Virus record (IMG/VR): IMGVR_UViG_3300003323_001324
Coordinates: 27,231-91,230 of that record
Source of the DNA: a virus
Direction: 5' to 3' (one strand)
Length of the DNA: 64,000 bases
The notes beneath the pieces were generated by a model. That model did not search any database, was not told the origin of the DNA, and saw only the letters and a program-made list of their open reading frames with translations. Below are positions 13,564-21,407 of this stretch, piece by piece. Position numbers and translations under genes: made by a program. Position 1 is the first letter of the stretch; the number at the start of each line of letters is the position of its first letter.

Positions 13564-15852
13564 ATGCAGGCTACGACGTACCCGGTCTCGAGCAACCTTC
13601 ATCTCGTCCATCTTCCGGTCTCGAAGGCCCCGCCGGCGAAGCCTAAGGAGGTGCCGACGAACCACGTCGTAATCATCGACTGCTCGGGCTCCATGAGCTG
13701 GGAGCTCCCGAAGATCCGCGAGCAGCTGAAGAGGAAGCTCCCGAAGCTCCTGAAGGAGAAGGACACCATCTCCATCGTCTGGTTCAGCGGCCGCGGCCAG
13801 CACGGGGTGCTGCTCGAGGGCGAGCCCGTCGCCACCCTGGCTGACCTGAAGGACGTGGAGAACGCCATCGACCGGTGGCTCAAGCCGGTCGGCCTCACCG
13901 GCTTCAAGGAGCCTCTCGAGTCCGTCCCGGCCCTGGCGGAGAAGGTCGCCAAGAAGACCCCCGGCAGCACCTTCTCCCTGTTCTTCATGTCCGACGGCTG
14001 CGACAATTGCTGGCCGCGCGGGGACGTCCTGAAGGCCGTCGAGAAGGCCGGATCCGTCGTCTCCGCCGCCACCTTCGTGGAGTACGGGTACTACTCGGAC
14101 CGCCCCCTCCTGACCCAGATGGCCGAGAAGTGCGGCGGCGCCGTCATCCACGCCGCGGACTTCGACGCCTTCGCCCCCACCTTCGAGGCCGCGATGCAGC
14201 GCCGGCTCTCCGGCGCCCCGCGCGTGGAGGTCAAGATCCCGGACGACGTCGTCGGCGGCTTTGCCTACGCCGTGGTCGGCGACGAGGTCCTGACCTTCGC
14301 CGTCGAGTCCGGGGCCGTGCAGGTTCCGGAGGACCTCTCGGGCGTCTACTATCTCGCCCCGGGCCTGGCCTCCGGCAAGGCCGTCCCCGACCCGTTCCCC
14401 CTCTACGCCGCGCTCTCGCTCTACGCACAGCGCATGAAGTCCGACGTCGTCCTCTCGCTCCTCAAGGTCACCGGGGACGTCCGCTTCATCAAGAAGTTCT
14501 CCGGTCTCTTCGGGAAGCAGAAGTACTCGGAGTTCGTGGACGACGCCCGCCTGGCGACGTTCGACCCGTCCCTCCGCCTCATCGAGGGCTGCAACCCGAA
14601 CCTCGTCCCTCCGGACGACGCGTTCACCGTCCTGGACCTGCTCCACGTCCTGTCCGAGGACGACGGCAACCGCCTGCTCCTCGAGTCGCCCGACTTCAAG
14701 TACTCGCGCATCGGCCGCTCCACCATCGACGCCTCCGAGGTCCTGACCCTCGAGGAGCAGGCCGAGGTGGACGAGCTGACCGCCAAGATGTCGGGCGAGA
14801 AGAACGCGAAGAAGGTCGCCGAGCACGCGGCCCGGATCGCCGCCATCACGGCCGGGAAGGAGGCCCTGAAGTTCGAGGCCTACCCGGCCCCGGACGGCTA
14901 CTCCGTCTCCAACCTCGTGTTCAACGAGGACCGCCCAAACGTCTCCGTCCAGGTCCGCAAGCCCGGGAAGGTCGACATCTCGTCGCGCGTCCCGTCGGAG
15001 CTCAAGGACCAGCTTCCGAAGGAGGTCGACACCGCGATCACGCGCAACTACGCGATCGTCAAGGACGGCCTGGTGAACGTGAAGATCCTCCCGGTCCGCC
15101 TGACCAAGGAGACCCTGAAGAAGCTCGAGGACAAGGGTTTCTCTCTCAAGGAGACCTCCGTCGCCGCCGACGGCACTTGCCTCCTCGACCTCTCGGCCCT
15201 CCCGGTCATCAACCGCAAGATGGTCAAGGCGGTCTCGGCCAAGGAGTTCTTCGAGCTCAGCTACGAGCTGACCCGCGCTCAGGCGGCCCAGAAGGTCTAC
15301 AACTCCTACGCCAAGGAGCTCCTCCCGGCGAAGAAGCAGGACGGCCTGGCCGACAAGTACGGCCCTGCGGCCGCCGCGTGGCTCGACGAGCAGGGCTTCA
15401 AGGACTACGGGTTCAACCCCAAGCGCGTCGTCGCGCCCCCGACGGACGTCTACCTCAGCAAGGAGCTCAAGGTCTCGCTCAAGGGCCTCTCCAAGCTCCC
15501 GTCCCTCAAGGAGTACCGGGAGGCGGCCGCGAAGGGCAAGCTCAACGCGGGGGCCCAGCTGATGAAGAAGACCGTGGACGAGGTCGAGGCCTTCCTGGCC
15601 TCGGACATCTACTCGAAGGCGGCCGCGAAGGAGAAGGTCCTGGAGGCGTGGCTCGAGGGGCAGCAGAAGGCCTCCAAGGTCCGTGCGCGCGAGCTCCTCT
15701 ATTTCGTCTCCCAGACCACGTTCGTCGTCATCGTGGGCCAGGTCTGGTTCTCCGAGTTCTCGAGCCTGGACGAGAACACCATGACCATCACCGTCGACGG
15801 GGTCTCCGTCGAGTGCAAGGTGGAGCAGCTCGAGAAGGAGGTCAAGATCTGA
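13564..15852 (+). CDS. von Willebrand factor A domain protein
   Basis: The 762-residue soluble protein has a vWA domain at residues ~35-210. VVIIDCSGSM gives the MIDAS DxSxS motif, and FFMSDGCDNC supplies a later strand. The remaining ~550 residues are Lys/Glu-rich, mixed alpha/beta and unrecognised. There is no signal peptide or membrane helix. vWA proteins usually act in metal-dependent assembly with AAA+ or other partners; none is adjacent. AGGAGA within a hairpin precedes the start. It is one of the largest genes here and is likely expressed under control of that hairpin. Confidence 0.8.
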   Translation: MQATTYPVSSNLHLVHLPVSKAPPAKPKEVPTNHVVIIDCSGSMSWELPKIREQLKRKLPKLLKEKDTISIVWFSGRGQHGVLLEGEPVATLADLKDVENAIDRWLKPVGLTGFKEPLESVPALAEKVAKKTPGSTFSLFFMSDGCDNCWPRGDVLKAVEKAGSVVSAATFVEYGYYSDRPLLTQMAEKCGGAVIHAADFDAFAPTFEAAMQRRLSGAPRVEVKIPDDVVGGFAYAVVGDEVLTFAVESGAVQVPEDLSGVYYLAPGLASGKAVPDPFPLYAALSLYAQRMKSDVVLSLLKVTGDVRFIKKFSGLFGKQKYSEFVDDARLATFDPSLRLIEGCNPNLVPPDDAFTVLDLLHVLSEDDGNRLLLESPDFKYSRIGRSTIDASEVLTLEEQAEVDELTAKMSGEKNAKKVAEHAARIAAITAGKEALKFEAYPAPDGYSVSNLVFNEDRPNVSVQVRKPGKVDISSRVPSELKDQLPKEVDTAITRNYAIVKDGLVNVKILPVRLTKETLKKLEDKGFSLKETSVAADGTCLLDLSALPVINRKMVKAVSAKEFFELSYELTRAQAAQKVYNSYAKELLPAKKQDGLADKYGPAAAAWLDEQGFKDYGFNPKRVVAPPTDVYLSKELKVSLKGLSKLPSLKEYREAAAKGKLNAGAQLMKKTVDEVEAFLASDIYSKAAAKEKVLEAWLEGQQKASKVRARELLYFVSQTTFVVIVGQVWFSEFSSLDENTMTITVDGVSVECKVEQLEKEVKI

Positions 15853-15859
15853 CCCGGTG

Positions 15860-15865
15860 TAAGGC
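15860..15865 (+). promoter_or_regulatory. -10-like TAAGGC
   Basis: TGTAAGGC lies 6 nt before the ATG at 15872. The last base departs from TANNNT. Confidence 0.35.
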
Positions 15866-15871
15866 CGTCCT

Positions 15872-16072
15872 ATGTCGATGGCCAAGTACATGAAGAAGAA
15901 GCAGCTCCAGGAGTACGTGGTGCTCCTGGAGTCCGCTCTCGACGCCGTGTCTCCCGTCCGGAACGAGGCTATGCTGCGATCCGGGGACTCTCCGAACGCC
16001 GAGGCCGCTATTAGGCGGTTCGACGCCGCGAACCTCGCGAGGCTCGAGTATGTCACAAAGATCCCGGTCTGA
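15872..16072 (+). CDS. small helical hypothetical protein
   Basis: This 66-residue protein (MSMAKYMKKKQLQEYVVLLESALDAV...) is Lys-rich at the start and helical. The second ATG, two codons later, is an alternative start. It overlaps the next gene by 23 nt. No family is recognised. Confidence 0.6.
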   Translation: MSMAKYMKKKQLQEYVVLLESALDAVSPVRNEAMLRSGDSPNAEAAIRRFDAANLARLEYVTKIPV

Positions 16073-16373
16073 CAGGCACTCCTCCCCCTGCGTGCACGCC
16101 CTGGGCTCGGCCTCCTCGCGCCCGACCTTCCTCTACCTCCGGGACGGCTCGAGGGTCGTCATCCGGAGGGACGAGGACTCCTGCTGGCTCGAGGTCGTCC
16201 CCCAGGCCACCCTGTCCACGGCCTCCCCTTCGCGCGCCTCCAGGCCGTACCTCTTGGGGACGCTGGCCTTCGGCATGACCGGCGCCGCCGTGGCCGGCTT
16301 TTGGGGCCTCCTGGCCGGCGCCGCCATCGGCCTCCTCGTCGCCCACAGGGCCACTCCCTCCGGCTCCCTCTGA
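16050..16373 (+). CDS. small membrane protein
   Basis: This 107-residue protein has a soluble N-terminus (FLYLRDGSRVVIRRDEDSCWLEV) and a C-terminal pair of hydrophobic, Gly/Ala-rich segments (YLLGTLAFGMTGAAVAGFWGLLAGAAIGLLVAH) that look like a helical hairpin in the membrane. The start within the previous gene is the first in-frame ATG and is uncertain. Confidence 0.6.
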   Translation: MSQRSRSDRHSSPCVHALGSASSRPTFLYLRDGSRVVIRRDEDSCWLEVVPQATLSTASPSRASRPYLLGTLAFGMTGAAVAGFWGLLAGAAIGLLVAHRATPSGSL

Positions 16374-16382
16374 CCCTTTGAT
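16374..16382 (+). promoter_or_regulatory. CCCTTTGAT motif, 14 nt before a start codon
   Basis: CCCTTTGAT ends exactly 14 nt before the ATG at 16397. The same motif with N = T or A and the same 14-nt spacing precedes four other genes in this window. Confidence 0.5.
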
Positions 16383-16396
16383 GGGCCCGGGCCGGT

Positions 16397-16732
16397 ATGG
16401 CGAAGTCGTCGAAGGCTCACGCGGACGGTTCGGTCCCCGCGCAGGACCAGTCCCTGGAGTCTCTCCTGAAGGCAGAGCTCTCGGAGCTCCACAAGGAGAT
16501 CGACTCCCTCGTCTCCGGCGGGATGTCGGAGGAGGAGGCCCGGGCCATCCTCGACTGGGCGGCCGCGCTCGAGGCCCGCGTCAAGCACGTGGCTGCCGTC
16601 CTTCGCGACCCGACCCCCGCGACCGTCTCCGCCTACCTCCGCACCGTGGCTGCCGAGATCGGGACCGTGGGGAGCCGCCGCCACACGACGGCGAGCCTCA
16701 GGCTCCTCCAGGCCGCCATCGCCCGCGGCTGA
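16397..16732 (+). CDS. helical hypothetical protein
   Basis: This 111-residue protein has a disordered start and then long amphipathic helices (SLESLLKAELSELHKEIDSLVSGGMSEEEARAILDWAAALEARVKHVAAVL). It may be a coiled-coil oligomer. It is preceded by the CCCTTTGAT-N14 motif shared with virion-type genes. Its stop abuts that of the convergent coaD with no gap. Confidence 0.7.
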   Translation: MAKSSKAHADGSVPAQDQSLESLLKAELSELHKEIDSLVSGGMSEEEARAILDWAAALEARVKHVAAVLRDPTPATVSAYLRTVAAEIGTVGSRRHTTASLRLLQAAIARG

Positions 16733-17275
16733 TCAGCGACGGCGCGCCGTCGTCCGCATTCCTGGCGGCCTCATCTGCTCGGAAATCTCGTGCCGGAGCA
16801 TCTCCGCCACCTCGTCGTTCACGTACTCGAGGAGCGGCTGCTTCGACCGCGCGTAGGTCGCTATCTCCTTCACGACGCTCGACGAGACGAAGGCCACGTC
16901 GGGGAGAGTGGGGATGAACACCGTCTGGATGCCGGAGAGCTTCCTGTTGGCGGCAGCGATGGTCATCTCGGACTCGAAGTCCGACACCATCCGGAGCCCC
17001 CGGATGATCACGGCGTCCTCTCGGCCGGCCCACGCCTCCGCGAAGTCCGTCAGCAGCCCTGAGAAGGACGTGAACCTGAGGTCCTTCGGCTTCCTCGGCC
17101 AGTAGCTCCGCGCCGCCTCCAGCCTCTGCTCGGTCTTGAAGAGACCGGCCTTCTTCGAGTTCTTTCCGACGGCGATGACGGTCTTCCGCGCGATCCGCCT
17201 GGCCGCCTCGGCGATCGCGAAGTGTCCGAAGGTGAACGGGTCGAACGATCCGGCGTAGATGGCCCACCCGATCAA
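16733..17275 (-). CDS. coaD: phosphopantetheine adenylyltransferase
   Basis: The 180-residue cytosolic enzyme should transfer AMP from ATP to 4'-phosphopantetheine, the penultimate step to CoA. It begins (L/M)IGWAIYAGSFDPFTFGH. It has the nucleotidyltransferase (T/H)xGH motif (T15, G17, H18), IIRGLRMVSDFESE, an Nx(K/R)L segment (ANRKLSGI) and SSSVVKE, all characteristic of CoaD rather than NMNAT. Length is slightly above the usual ~160 because of an Arg-rich tail. The TTG start overlaps the upstream TGA (TTGA). It is co-transcribed with the preceding minus-strand gene. Confidence 0.85.
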   Translation of the reverse strand: MIGWAIYAGSFDPFTFGHFAIAEAARRIARKTVIAVGKNSKKAGLFKTEQRLEAARSYWPRKPKDLRFTSFSGLLTDFAEAWAGREDAVIIRGLRMVSDFESEMTIAAANRKLSGIQTVFIPTLPDVAFVSSSVVKEIATYARSKQPLLEYVNDEVAEMLRHEISEQMRPPGMRTTARRR

Positions 17276-17649
17276 TGGACCGTCCCCGGCTGAACGGACC
17301 CTGAGACCCCCAGGATGGAGGCGGCCTTCATATACCCTCGGGCGGTCGGCGTGACGATGGCCGGGAGCCCCTGGTTCTGGAGCGCCGAGCTGACGACGTT
17401 GCAGGTCCACTCGACTTCCAGCTCGAAGCACCGGATCTCCCAGTAGTTTTCGGCCCGCTCCATCTGTGCCTCCGCGCTCTTCTTTCGCGAGCTCTGGAGC
17501 AGGCCGGCCAGCTCGGCAGGGCTCTTGCCGCGGCAGGCCTCGAAGCCCTCGACCGAGCCCTTCAGCTTGTCGGCCTTCCCCTCGTAGTCGCGCCGCGCGG
17601 CCTCGATGCCGTCGTCCACGACGCGTGACAGGAACGTCATGTAGTCCAT
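17272..17649 (-). CDS. hypothetical protein upstream of coaD
   Basis: This 125-residue protein starts MDYMTFLSRVVDDGIEAARRDYEGKADKLKGSVEGFEACRGKSPAELAGLLQ. It is helical with a conserved-looking middle (ENYWEIRCFELEVEWTCNVVSSALQNQG). It resembles small phage proteins of unknown role. The ATG follows TAGGCT by 6 nt. It overlaps coaD by 4 nt, so the two form a small operon divergent from the NAD block. Confidence 0.7.
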   Translation of the reverse strand: MDYMTFLSRVVDDGIEAARRDYEGKADKLKGSVEGFEACRGKSPAELAGLLQSSRKKSAEAQMERAENYWEIRCFELEVEWTCNVVSSALQNQGLPAIVTPTARGYMKAASILGVSGSVQPGTVH

Positions 17650-17655
17650 GGGCCG

Positions 17656-17661
17656 AGCCTA
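17656..17661 (-). promoter_or_regulatory. -10-like TAGGCT for the coaD operon
   Basis: On the minus strand GTAGGCT lies 6 nt before the ATG at 17649, the predicted leaderless spacing. Confidence 0.45.
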
Positions 17662-17666
17662 CAGTC

Positions 17667-17740
17667 CGTACGTTCGCGTTTTCGCCTTTTAATTAACGTA
17701 TGAAGTACGTAACGTTTTGACGTTCCAAATACGTAATTCG
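17667..17740. promoter_or_regulatory. AT-rich divergent region with repeated ACGT boxes
   Basis: This stretch between coaD and the Nudix gene is strikingly AT-rich for the genome and holds six ACGT cores. They include TACGTA palindromes at 17706-17711 and 17730-17735, 24 bp apart, and AACGTT at 17711-17716. Such clustered palindromes suggest an operator for a dimeric regulator. The adjacent NrtR-like protein is the obvious candidate (inference). Confidence 0.5.
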
Positions 17741-17745
17741 GAGTG

Positions 17746-17751
17746 TAAGAT
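17746..17751 (+). promoter_or_regulatory. -10-like TAAGAT before the Nudix gene
   Basis: TGTAAGAT lies 6 nt before the ATG at 17758, directly after the ACGT box cluster. Confidence 0.5.
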
Positions 17752-17757
17752 CCCGAC

Positions 17758-18576
17758 ATGGCTAAGCCGATCCCCAACGACCCGCCTCCCGTCTTCTTAG
17801 TCAAGGACTGCGAGAAGGTCCCTCCCGGATATCCGGGCTACTACGTCAACGAGGTCCCGCACTACGTCTACCGCTACAGGCGCGCTGCCCTCACGGTCGA
17901 CGCCGTCGTCTTCGGGGTCGACCGGGACGGCCTGAAGATCCTCCTCATCAAGCGCAAGGAGGCCGACCCGTCCGTCCCGAAGGAGGAGCAGGCCTACCCC
18001 GGGCACTGGGCACTGCCGGGCGGTTTCGTGGACGTCGGCGAGAGCCTGGACGACGCCGTGAAGCGCGAGCTCCGGGAGGAGACGGGCATGACGGACGTCT
18101 ACCTCGAGCAGCTCTACACGTTCGGCGACCCCGGCCGCGACCCGCGCGAGCACGTCGTCGACGTCTCCTACCTCGCCCTCGTGAGGCCGGACAAGCACCC
18201 TGTCTCGGCCGACTCGGACGCCTCCGACGTCCGCTGGTTCCCGGTCTCCGCCCTGCCCGACAAGATGGCGTTCGACCATCGGAAGATCTTCGACGTCGGA
18301 TTCCGGCGCCTGCAGGCGAAGGTCCGCTACGCGCCCATCGGCTTCGAGCTCCTCCCCGAGGCCTTCACGATCGGCGAGCTCCAGCGCATCTACGAGGACG
18401 TCCTCCAGCGCGAGCTCGACAGCCGCAATTTCCGCAAGAGGATCCTCCTGACCGGGCTTCTCCAGGACACCGGCAGGAAGAAGGCCTCGGGCTCGGGGCC
18501 GAAGGCCTCGCTCTACCGCTTCAACAAGGACGAGTACGAGAGGCAGACGCGCCTCGGCATCAATTTCGAGATCTGA
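17758..18576 (+). CDS. Nudix hydrolase, NrtR-like (Nudix plus winged helix)
   Basis: The 272-residue protein has a Nudix domain at ~35-165 with an intact box: G89, E95, R103, E104, E107, E108, G110. The C-terminal ~80 residues (FDVGFRRLQAKVRYAPIGFELLPEAFTIGELQRIYEDVLQRELDSRNFRKRIL) are the winged-helix part typical of NrtR regulators and related ADP-ribose pyrophosphatases. It could hydrolyse ADP-ribose or NADH, or sense ADP-ribose and repress the NAD genes, or both. It precedes nadV by 11 nt. The intact box favours real catalysis. Confidence 0.82.
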   Translation: MAKPIPNDPPPVFLVKDCEKVPPGYPGYYVNEVPHYVYRYRRAALTVDAVVFGVDRDGLKILLIKRKEADPSVPKEEQAYPGHWALPGGFVDVGESLDDAVKRELREETGMTDVYLEQLYTFGDPGRDPREHVVDVSYLALVRPDKHPVSADSDASDVRWFPVSALPDKMAFDHRKIFDVGFRRLQAKVRYAPIGFELLPEAFTIGELQRIYEDVLQRELDSRNFRKRILLTGLLQDTGRKKASGSGPKASLYRFNKDEYERQTRLGINFEI

Positions 18577-18587
18577 AAGGAAAGACC

Positions 18588-20000
18588 ATGAAGACCGACT
18601 CTGTTCTCCGCATGCACCGACTCGTCGGGAACATCCTCGACACCGACAGTTACAAGTTCAGCCACTGGCTCCAGGACCCTCCCGGGACCACAAACTCGGG
18701 TTTCTACCTCTCCTCGAGGGGCGGGAAGTTCGCGAACACGATCTTCTTCGGCCTTCAGCGCTTCTGCAAGGAGGAGCTGGCGGAGCCTGTCACCCTCGAG
18801 CAGATCGACTATGCCTCGGCGAACCTGCCGAAGCATGGGACGCCCTTCAACCGCGAGGGGTGGCTCCGCGTCCTGGAGAAGCACCGCGGCTACCTCCCTA
18901 TCCGCATCCGCGCCGTGAGGGAGGGGACCGTCGTCCCCTCCGGGAACGTCCTCCTCGACGTCCGTTCCACCGACCCTGATCTCCCCTGGGTCTCTGGCTA
19001 CGTCGAGACCCAGATGGTCCGCGGCTGGGCGCCGATCACCATCTCCACGAAGAGCTATTACGGCAAGAAGATCATCTTCAAGCACCTCCTGAGGTCCTCG
19101 GACGACCCGCTCGGGGAGCTCCCCTTCAAGCTCCACGACTTCGGCGGCCGCGGCGTCACGAGCCGCCAGCACGCCGGCATTGGCGGCATGGCCCACCTCG
19201 TCAACTTCATGGGGACGGACACGTACATGGGCGTCCTCTATGCAGAGGGCTACTACGGGGAGCCCATGGCCGGCTTCAGCGTCCCGGCCGCCGAGCACTC
19301 GACTGCCTGCAAGTGGGGCAAGGCCCGCCATGGCGAGTTCTATCGCCACATGTTCAAGGCGTTCGGGAAGAAGGGGTGCGTCTGGGCCTGCGTCTCGGAC
19401 ACCTACGACTACTACGACACGGTCGAGAACGAGTGGGGCGGCTCCCTCGGCCGCGAGATCGCCGAGAGCGGCTCGACCGTGGTCTGCCGCCCTGACTCCG
19501 GCGTCCCCGTCGACGTCGTCCTCAAGACCCTCGAGATCCTGGACCGGAAGGTCGGGACCGTGAAGAACAAGAAGGGCTACAAGGTCCTCCCGCCCTGGAT
19601 CCGCATCATCCAGGGCGACGGGGTTGGCCTCGACCCTATCGACGAGATCTACGAGGCCATCGAGGCCCGCGGGTTCTCCTCGACGAACGTCGGGTTCGGG
19701 ATGGGCGGCGAGCTCCAGCAGAAGGGCATCGACCGCGACACCAACAAGTTCGCCTACAAGTGCTGGGACGCGACCATCGACGGCGAGGTCCACGAGATCT
19801 TCAAGGACCCGGCCACCGACCCCGGGAAGCGAAGCCTCGCCGGGCAGCACTCTCTCATCCTCGAGCGCGGCCAACTCAGCACCGTGAAGGGCGAGCTCCC
19901 CGGCAACCTCCTGGAGCCCGTGTGGGACACCGGGGACGTCCTCCGCGACCAGAGCTTCTCCGAGGTCCGCAAGTTGGCCGGCGCGGAGTTTACCCTCTGA
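18588..20000 (+). CDS. nadV: nicotinamide phosphoribosyltransferase
   Basis: The 470-residue cytosolic enzyme joins nicotinamide and PRPP to give NMN. It opens LDTDSYKFSHW and has DFGGRGVTS...GTDT (D211, the residue class that selects nicotinamide over nicotinate), VPAAEHST (catalytic His237), RPDSG (D303) and a GDG/GMGG phosphate site. Length matches NAMPT/NadV. A clear Shine-Dalgarno sequence (GAAAGGAAAG) precedes the ATG, unlike the leaderless genes around it. It sits between the Nudix gene and an NMNAT gene, forming a two-step NAD+ salvage route. Confidence 0.92.
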   Translation: MKTDSVLRMHRLVGNILDTDSYKFSHWLQDPPGTTNSGFYLSSRGGKFANTIFFGLQRFCKEELAEPVTLEQIDYASANLPKHGTPFNREGWLRVLEKHRGYLPIRIRAVREGTVVPSGNVLLDVRSTDPDLPWVSGYVETQMVRGWAPITISTKSYYGKKIIFKHLLRSSDDPLGELPFKLHDFGGRGVTSRQHAGIGGMAHLVNFMGTDTYMGVLYAEGYYGEPMAGFSVPAAEHSTACKWGKARHGEFYRHMFKAFGKKGCVWACVSDTYDYYDTVENEWGGSLGREIAESGSTVVCRPDSGVPVDVVLKTLEILDRKVGTVKNKKGYKVLPPWIRIIQGDGVGLDPIDEIYEAIEARGFSSTNVGFGMGGELQQKGIDRDTNKFAYKCWDATIDGEVHEIFKDPATDPGKRSLAGQHSLILERGQLSTVKGELPGNLLEPVWDTGDVLRDQSFSEVRKLAGAEFTL

Positions 20001-20001
20001 C

Positions 20002-21135
20002 ATGTTCCCTCACGCCCCGATGTTCCGGTCCGCCGGAGTAAGCATTCACGTCATCTGCGCCGGAGCGGGCGCCGGCCTGCAGAAGCGCCTCTGGGAGGTC
20101 CCCGGGTCCTCGGACTACCTGTCCGGGGCCTCCCTTCCCTACCGGGCGAAGGAGACGAACCGGACCCTCGGCTTCGTCCCCGGGAGCTACGTCTCCCAGG
20201 CCACGGCCGTCGACTTCGCCTGCGTCGCGTACGGCCGAGCCTACGACTTCGGGGAGAAGAGGCCGATCGGCCTCGGCCTCACCGCCTCGGTCGCCAGCGA
20301 GCACGAGCACCGGGGCGACCACCGCATCCACGCCTGCGTCATCTCCGACGAGAAGGTCATCGTCGTGAACATGACGCTGGCAAAGGGGGTCGGGTTCGAT
20401 GCGAGGGAGGCGGACGGGGAGATCGCCGACGCCCTGGGCCTCTCCCTCCTCTGCGCCGTCATCGACCCCGGGTGGCACGACGCGATGGTGAAGATCGGGG
20501 TCGGCGACGAGACCGAGTACTCGGTGCAGATGGAGGACGGGACATCCTACGCCCTGGAGAGATTCTACGAGCGCCCCTTCTTCGGGACGAACGGGTCCCG
20601 CTCCTCAACCCTCCCGGAGAAAGGGTGCGTCCTCTATCCCGGCTCCTACAACCCTCCCCATCCCGGCCACCACGAGGTCGCGAGGGCGGTCGAGCTCGCC
20701 TCCGGCAAGCCCGTCGTCTTCCACGTCACCGCGGACGGCCCCCACAAGGCCCCGCTCGGCCTCCAGGACCTGCTGAAGCGCGCCCGGGGCCTGAGGGGGC
20801 ACGACCGGTTTTTCACCCGGGGCGACGCCCTCTACGTCGACAAGGCCCGCCGTTTCCCGGGGACCCCCATCGCCATGGGGGCCGACGCCATGGCGAACAT
20901 GCTGGACCCGAAGTGGGGCCCCTCGGTCATGCCCATCCTCTACGAGATGGCGCAGCTCGGGACGCGCTTCTACGTCTCGGACCGGCCGGTCGCGGGCGAG
21001 CTTCTGACGATGCAGAAGGTCCTCGAGAGGTCCGGGGTCTCCGACGTCGACCTCGTCCACCAGCTGTTCGTCCGCGTCGAGGGGAACTGGGACTTCTCCT
21101 CCACCCGGGAGCGCGCCTTGGTCTCCCGGACGTAA
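20002..21135 (+). CDS. CinA/PncC-like domain fused to NMN adenylyltransferase
   Basis: The 377-residue protein has two parts. Residues ~10-170 align with the PncC/CinA C-terminal domain (LQKRLWEVPGSSDYLSGASLPY, then GLGLTASVASEH). The segment matching TAESCTGG reads ICAGAGAG, so the catalytic Ser seems lost. Residues ~205-377 are an NMNAT: LYPGSYNPPHPGH (H220-x-G222-H223) and the C-terminal SSTRER (366-371). It should convert NMN plus ATP to NAD+. It begins 2 nt after nadV, so the two salvage steps are surely co-expressed. Confidence 0.82.
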   Translation: MFPHAPMFRSAGVSIHVICAGAGAGLQKRLWEVPGSSDYLSGASLPYRAKETNRTLGFVPGSYVSQATAVDFACVAYGRAYDFGEKRPIGLGLTASVASEHEHRGDHRIHACVISDEKVIVVNMTLAKGVGFDAREADGEIADALGLSLLCAVIDPGWHDAMVKIGVGDETEYSVQMEDGTSYALERFYERPFFGTNGSRSSTLPEKGCVLYPGSYNPPHPGHHEVARAVELASGKPVVFHVTADGPHKAPLGLQDLLKRARGLRGHDRFFTRGDALYVDKARRFPGTPIAMGADAMANMLDPKWGPSVMPILYEMAQLGTRFYVSDRPVAGELLTMQKVLERSGVSDVDLVHQLFVRVEGNWDFSSTRERALVSRT

Positions 21136-21138
21136 TCT
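21133..21138 (+). promoter_or_regulatory. -10-like TAATCT
   Basis: CGTAATCT lies 9 nt before the ATG at 21148. Confidence 0.4.
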
Positions 21139-21147
21139 CCCGCCGCG

Positions 21148-21363
21148 ATGGCGACGGAGAGGATCGGAGACTGGGTGTGCACCGACGAGAATGGCTTCAG
21201 GGCCGCCTACTGCATGCGCGGTCCTGAGGCCATGAGCGTCAGCTACGACGTCAGGGACCCCCACCTCCTCGCCTACGGCCGGATCCCGCGGGAGGTCGTC
21301 CTCTGGATGATCAGGGACCCCGAGCCGGCCAAGGAGCCTTTGGTCGAGCCGGCCCCGGGCTGA
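21148..21363 (+). CDS. small hypothetical protein
   Basis: This 71-residue protein (MATERIGDWVCTDENGFRAAYCMRGPEAMSV) has two cysteines and a Pro/Glu-rich tail. It follows the NAD genes but has its own TAATCT box. No family is recognised. Confidence 0.65.
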   Translation: MATERIGDWVCTDENGFRAAYCMRGPEAMSVSYDVRDPHLLAYGRIPREVVLWMIRDPEPAKEPLVEPAPG

Positions 21364-21407
21364 CCATGTCCTGCAGAGGCCTCGGATGTAGGGGAGCCGG
21401 AGAACAG

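Noticed and set aside
13875-15893. 672-residue plus-strand open frame inside the vWA gene
   Set aside because: Arg/Pro/Gly-rich out-of-frame reading of the same DNA with no motif.
13297-16056. 919-residue minus-strand open frame
   Set aside because: It is antisense to the vWA gene and almost entirely Leu/Gly/Arg/Asp-rich with no domain, an effect of G/C third positions on the other strand.
18513-20003. 496-residue minus-strand open frame opposite nadV
   Set aside because: nadV has all catalytic motifs on the plus strand; the opposite frame has only Leu/Val/Gly/Asp-rich sequence.
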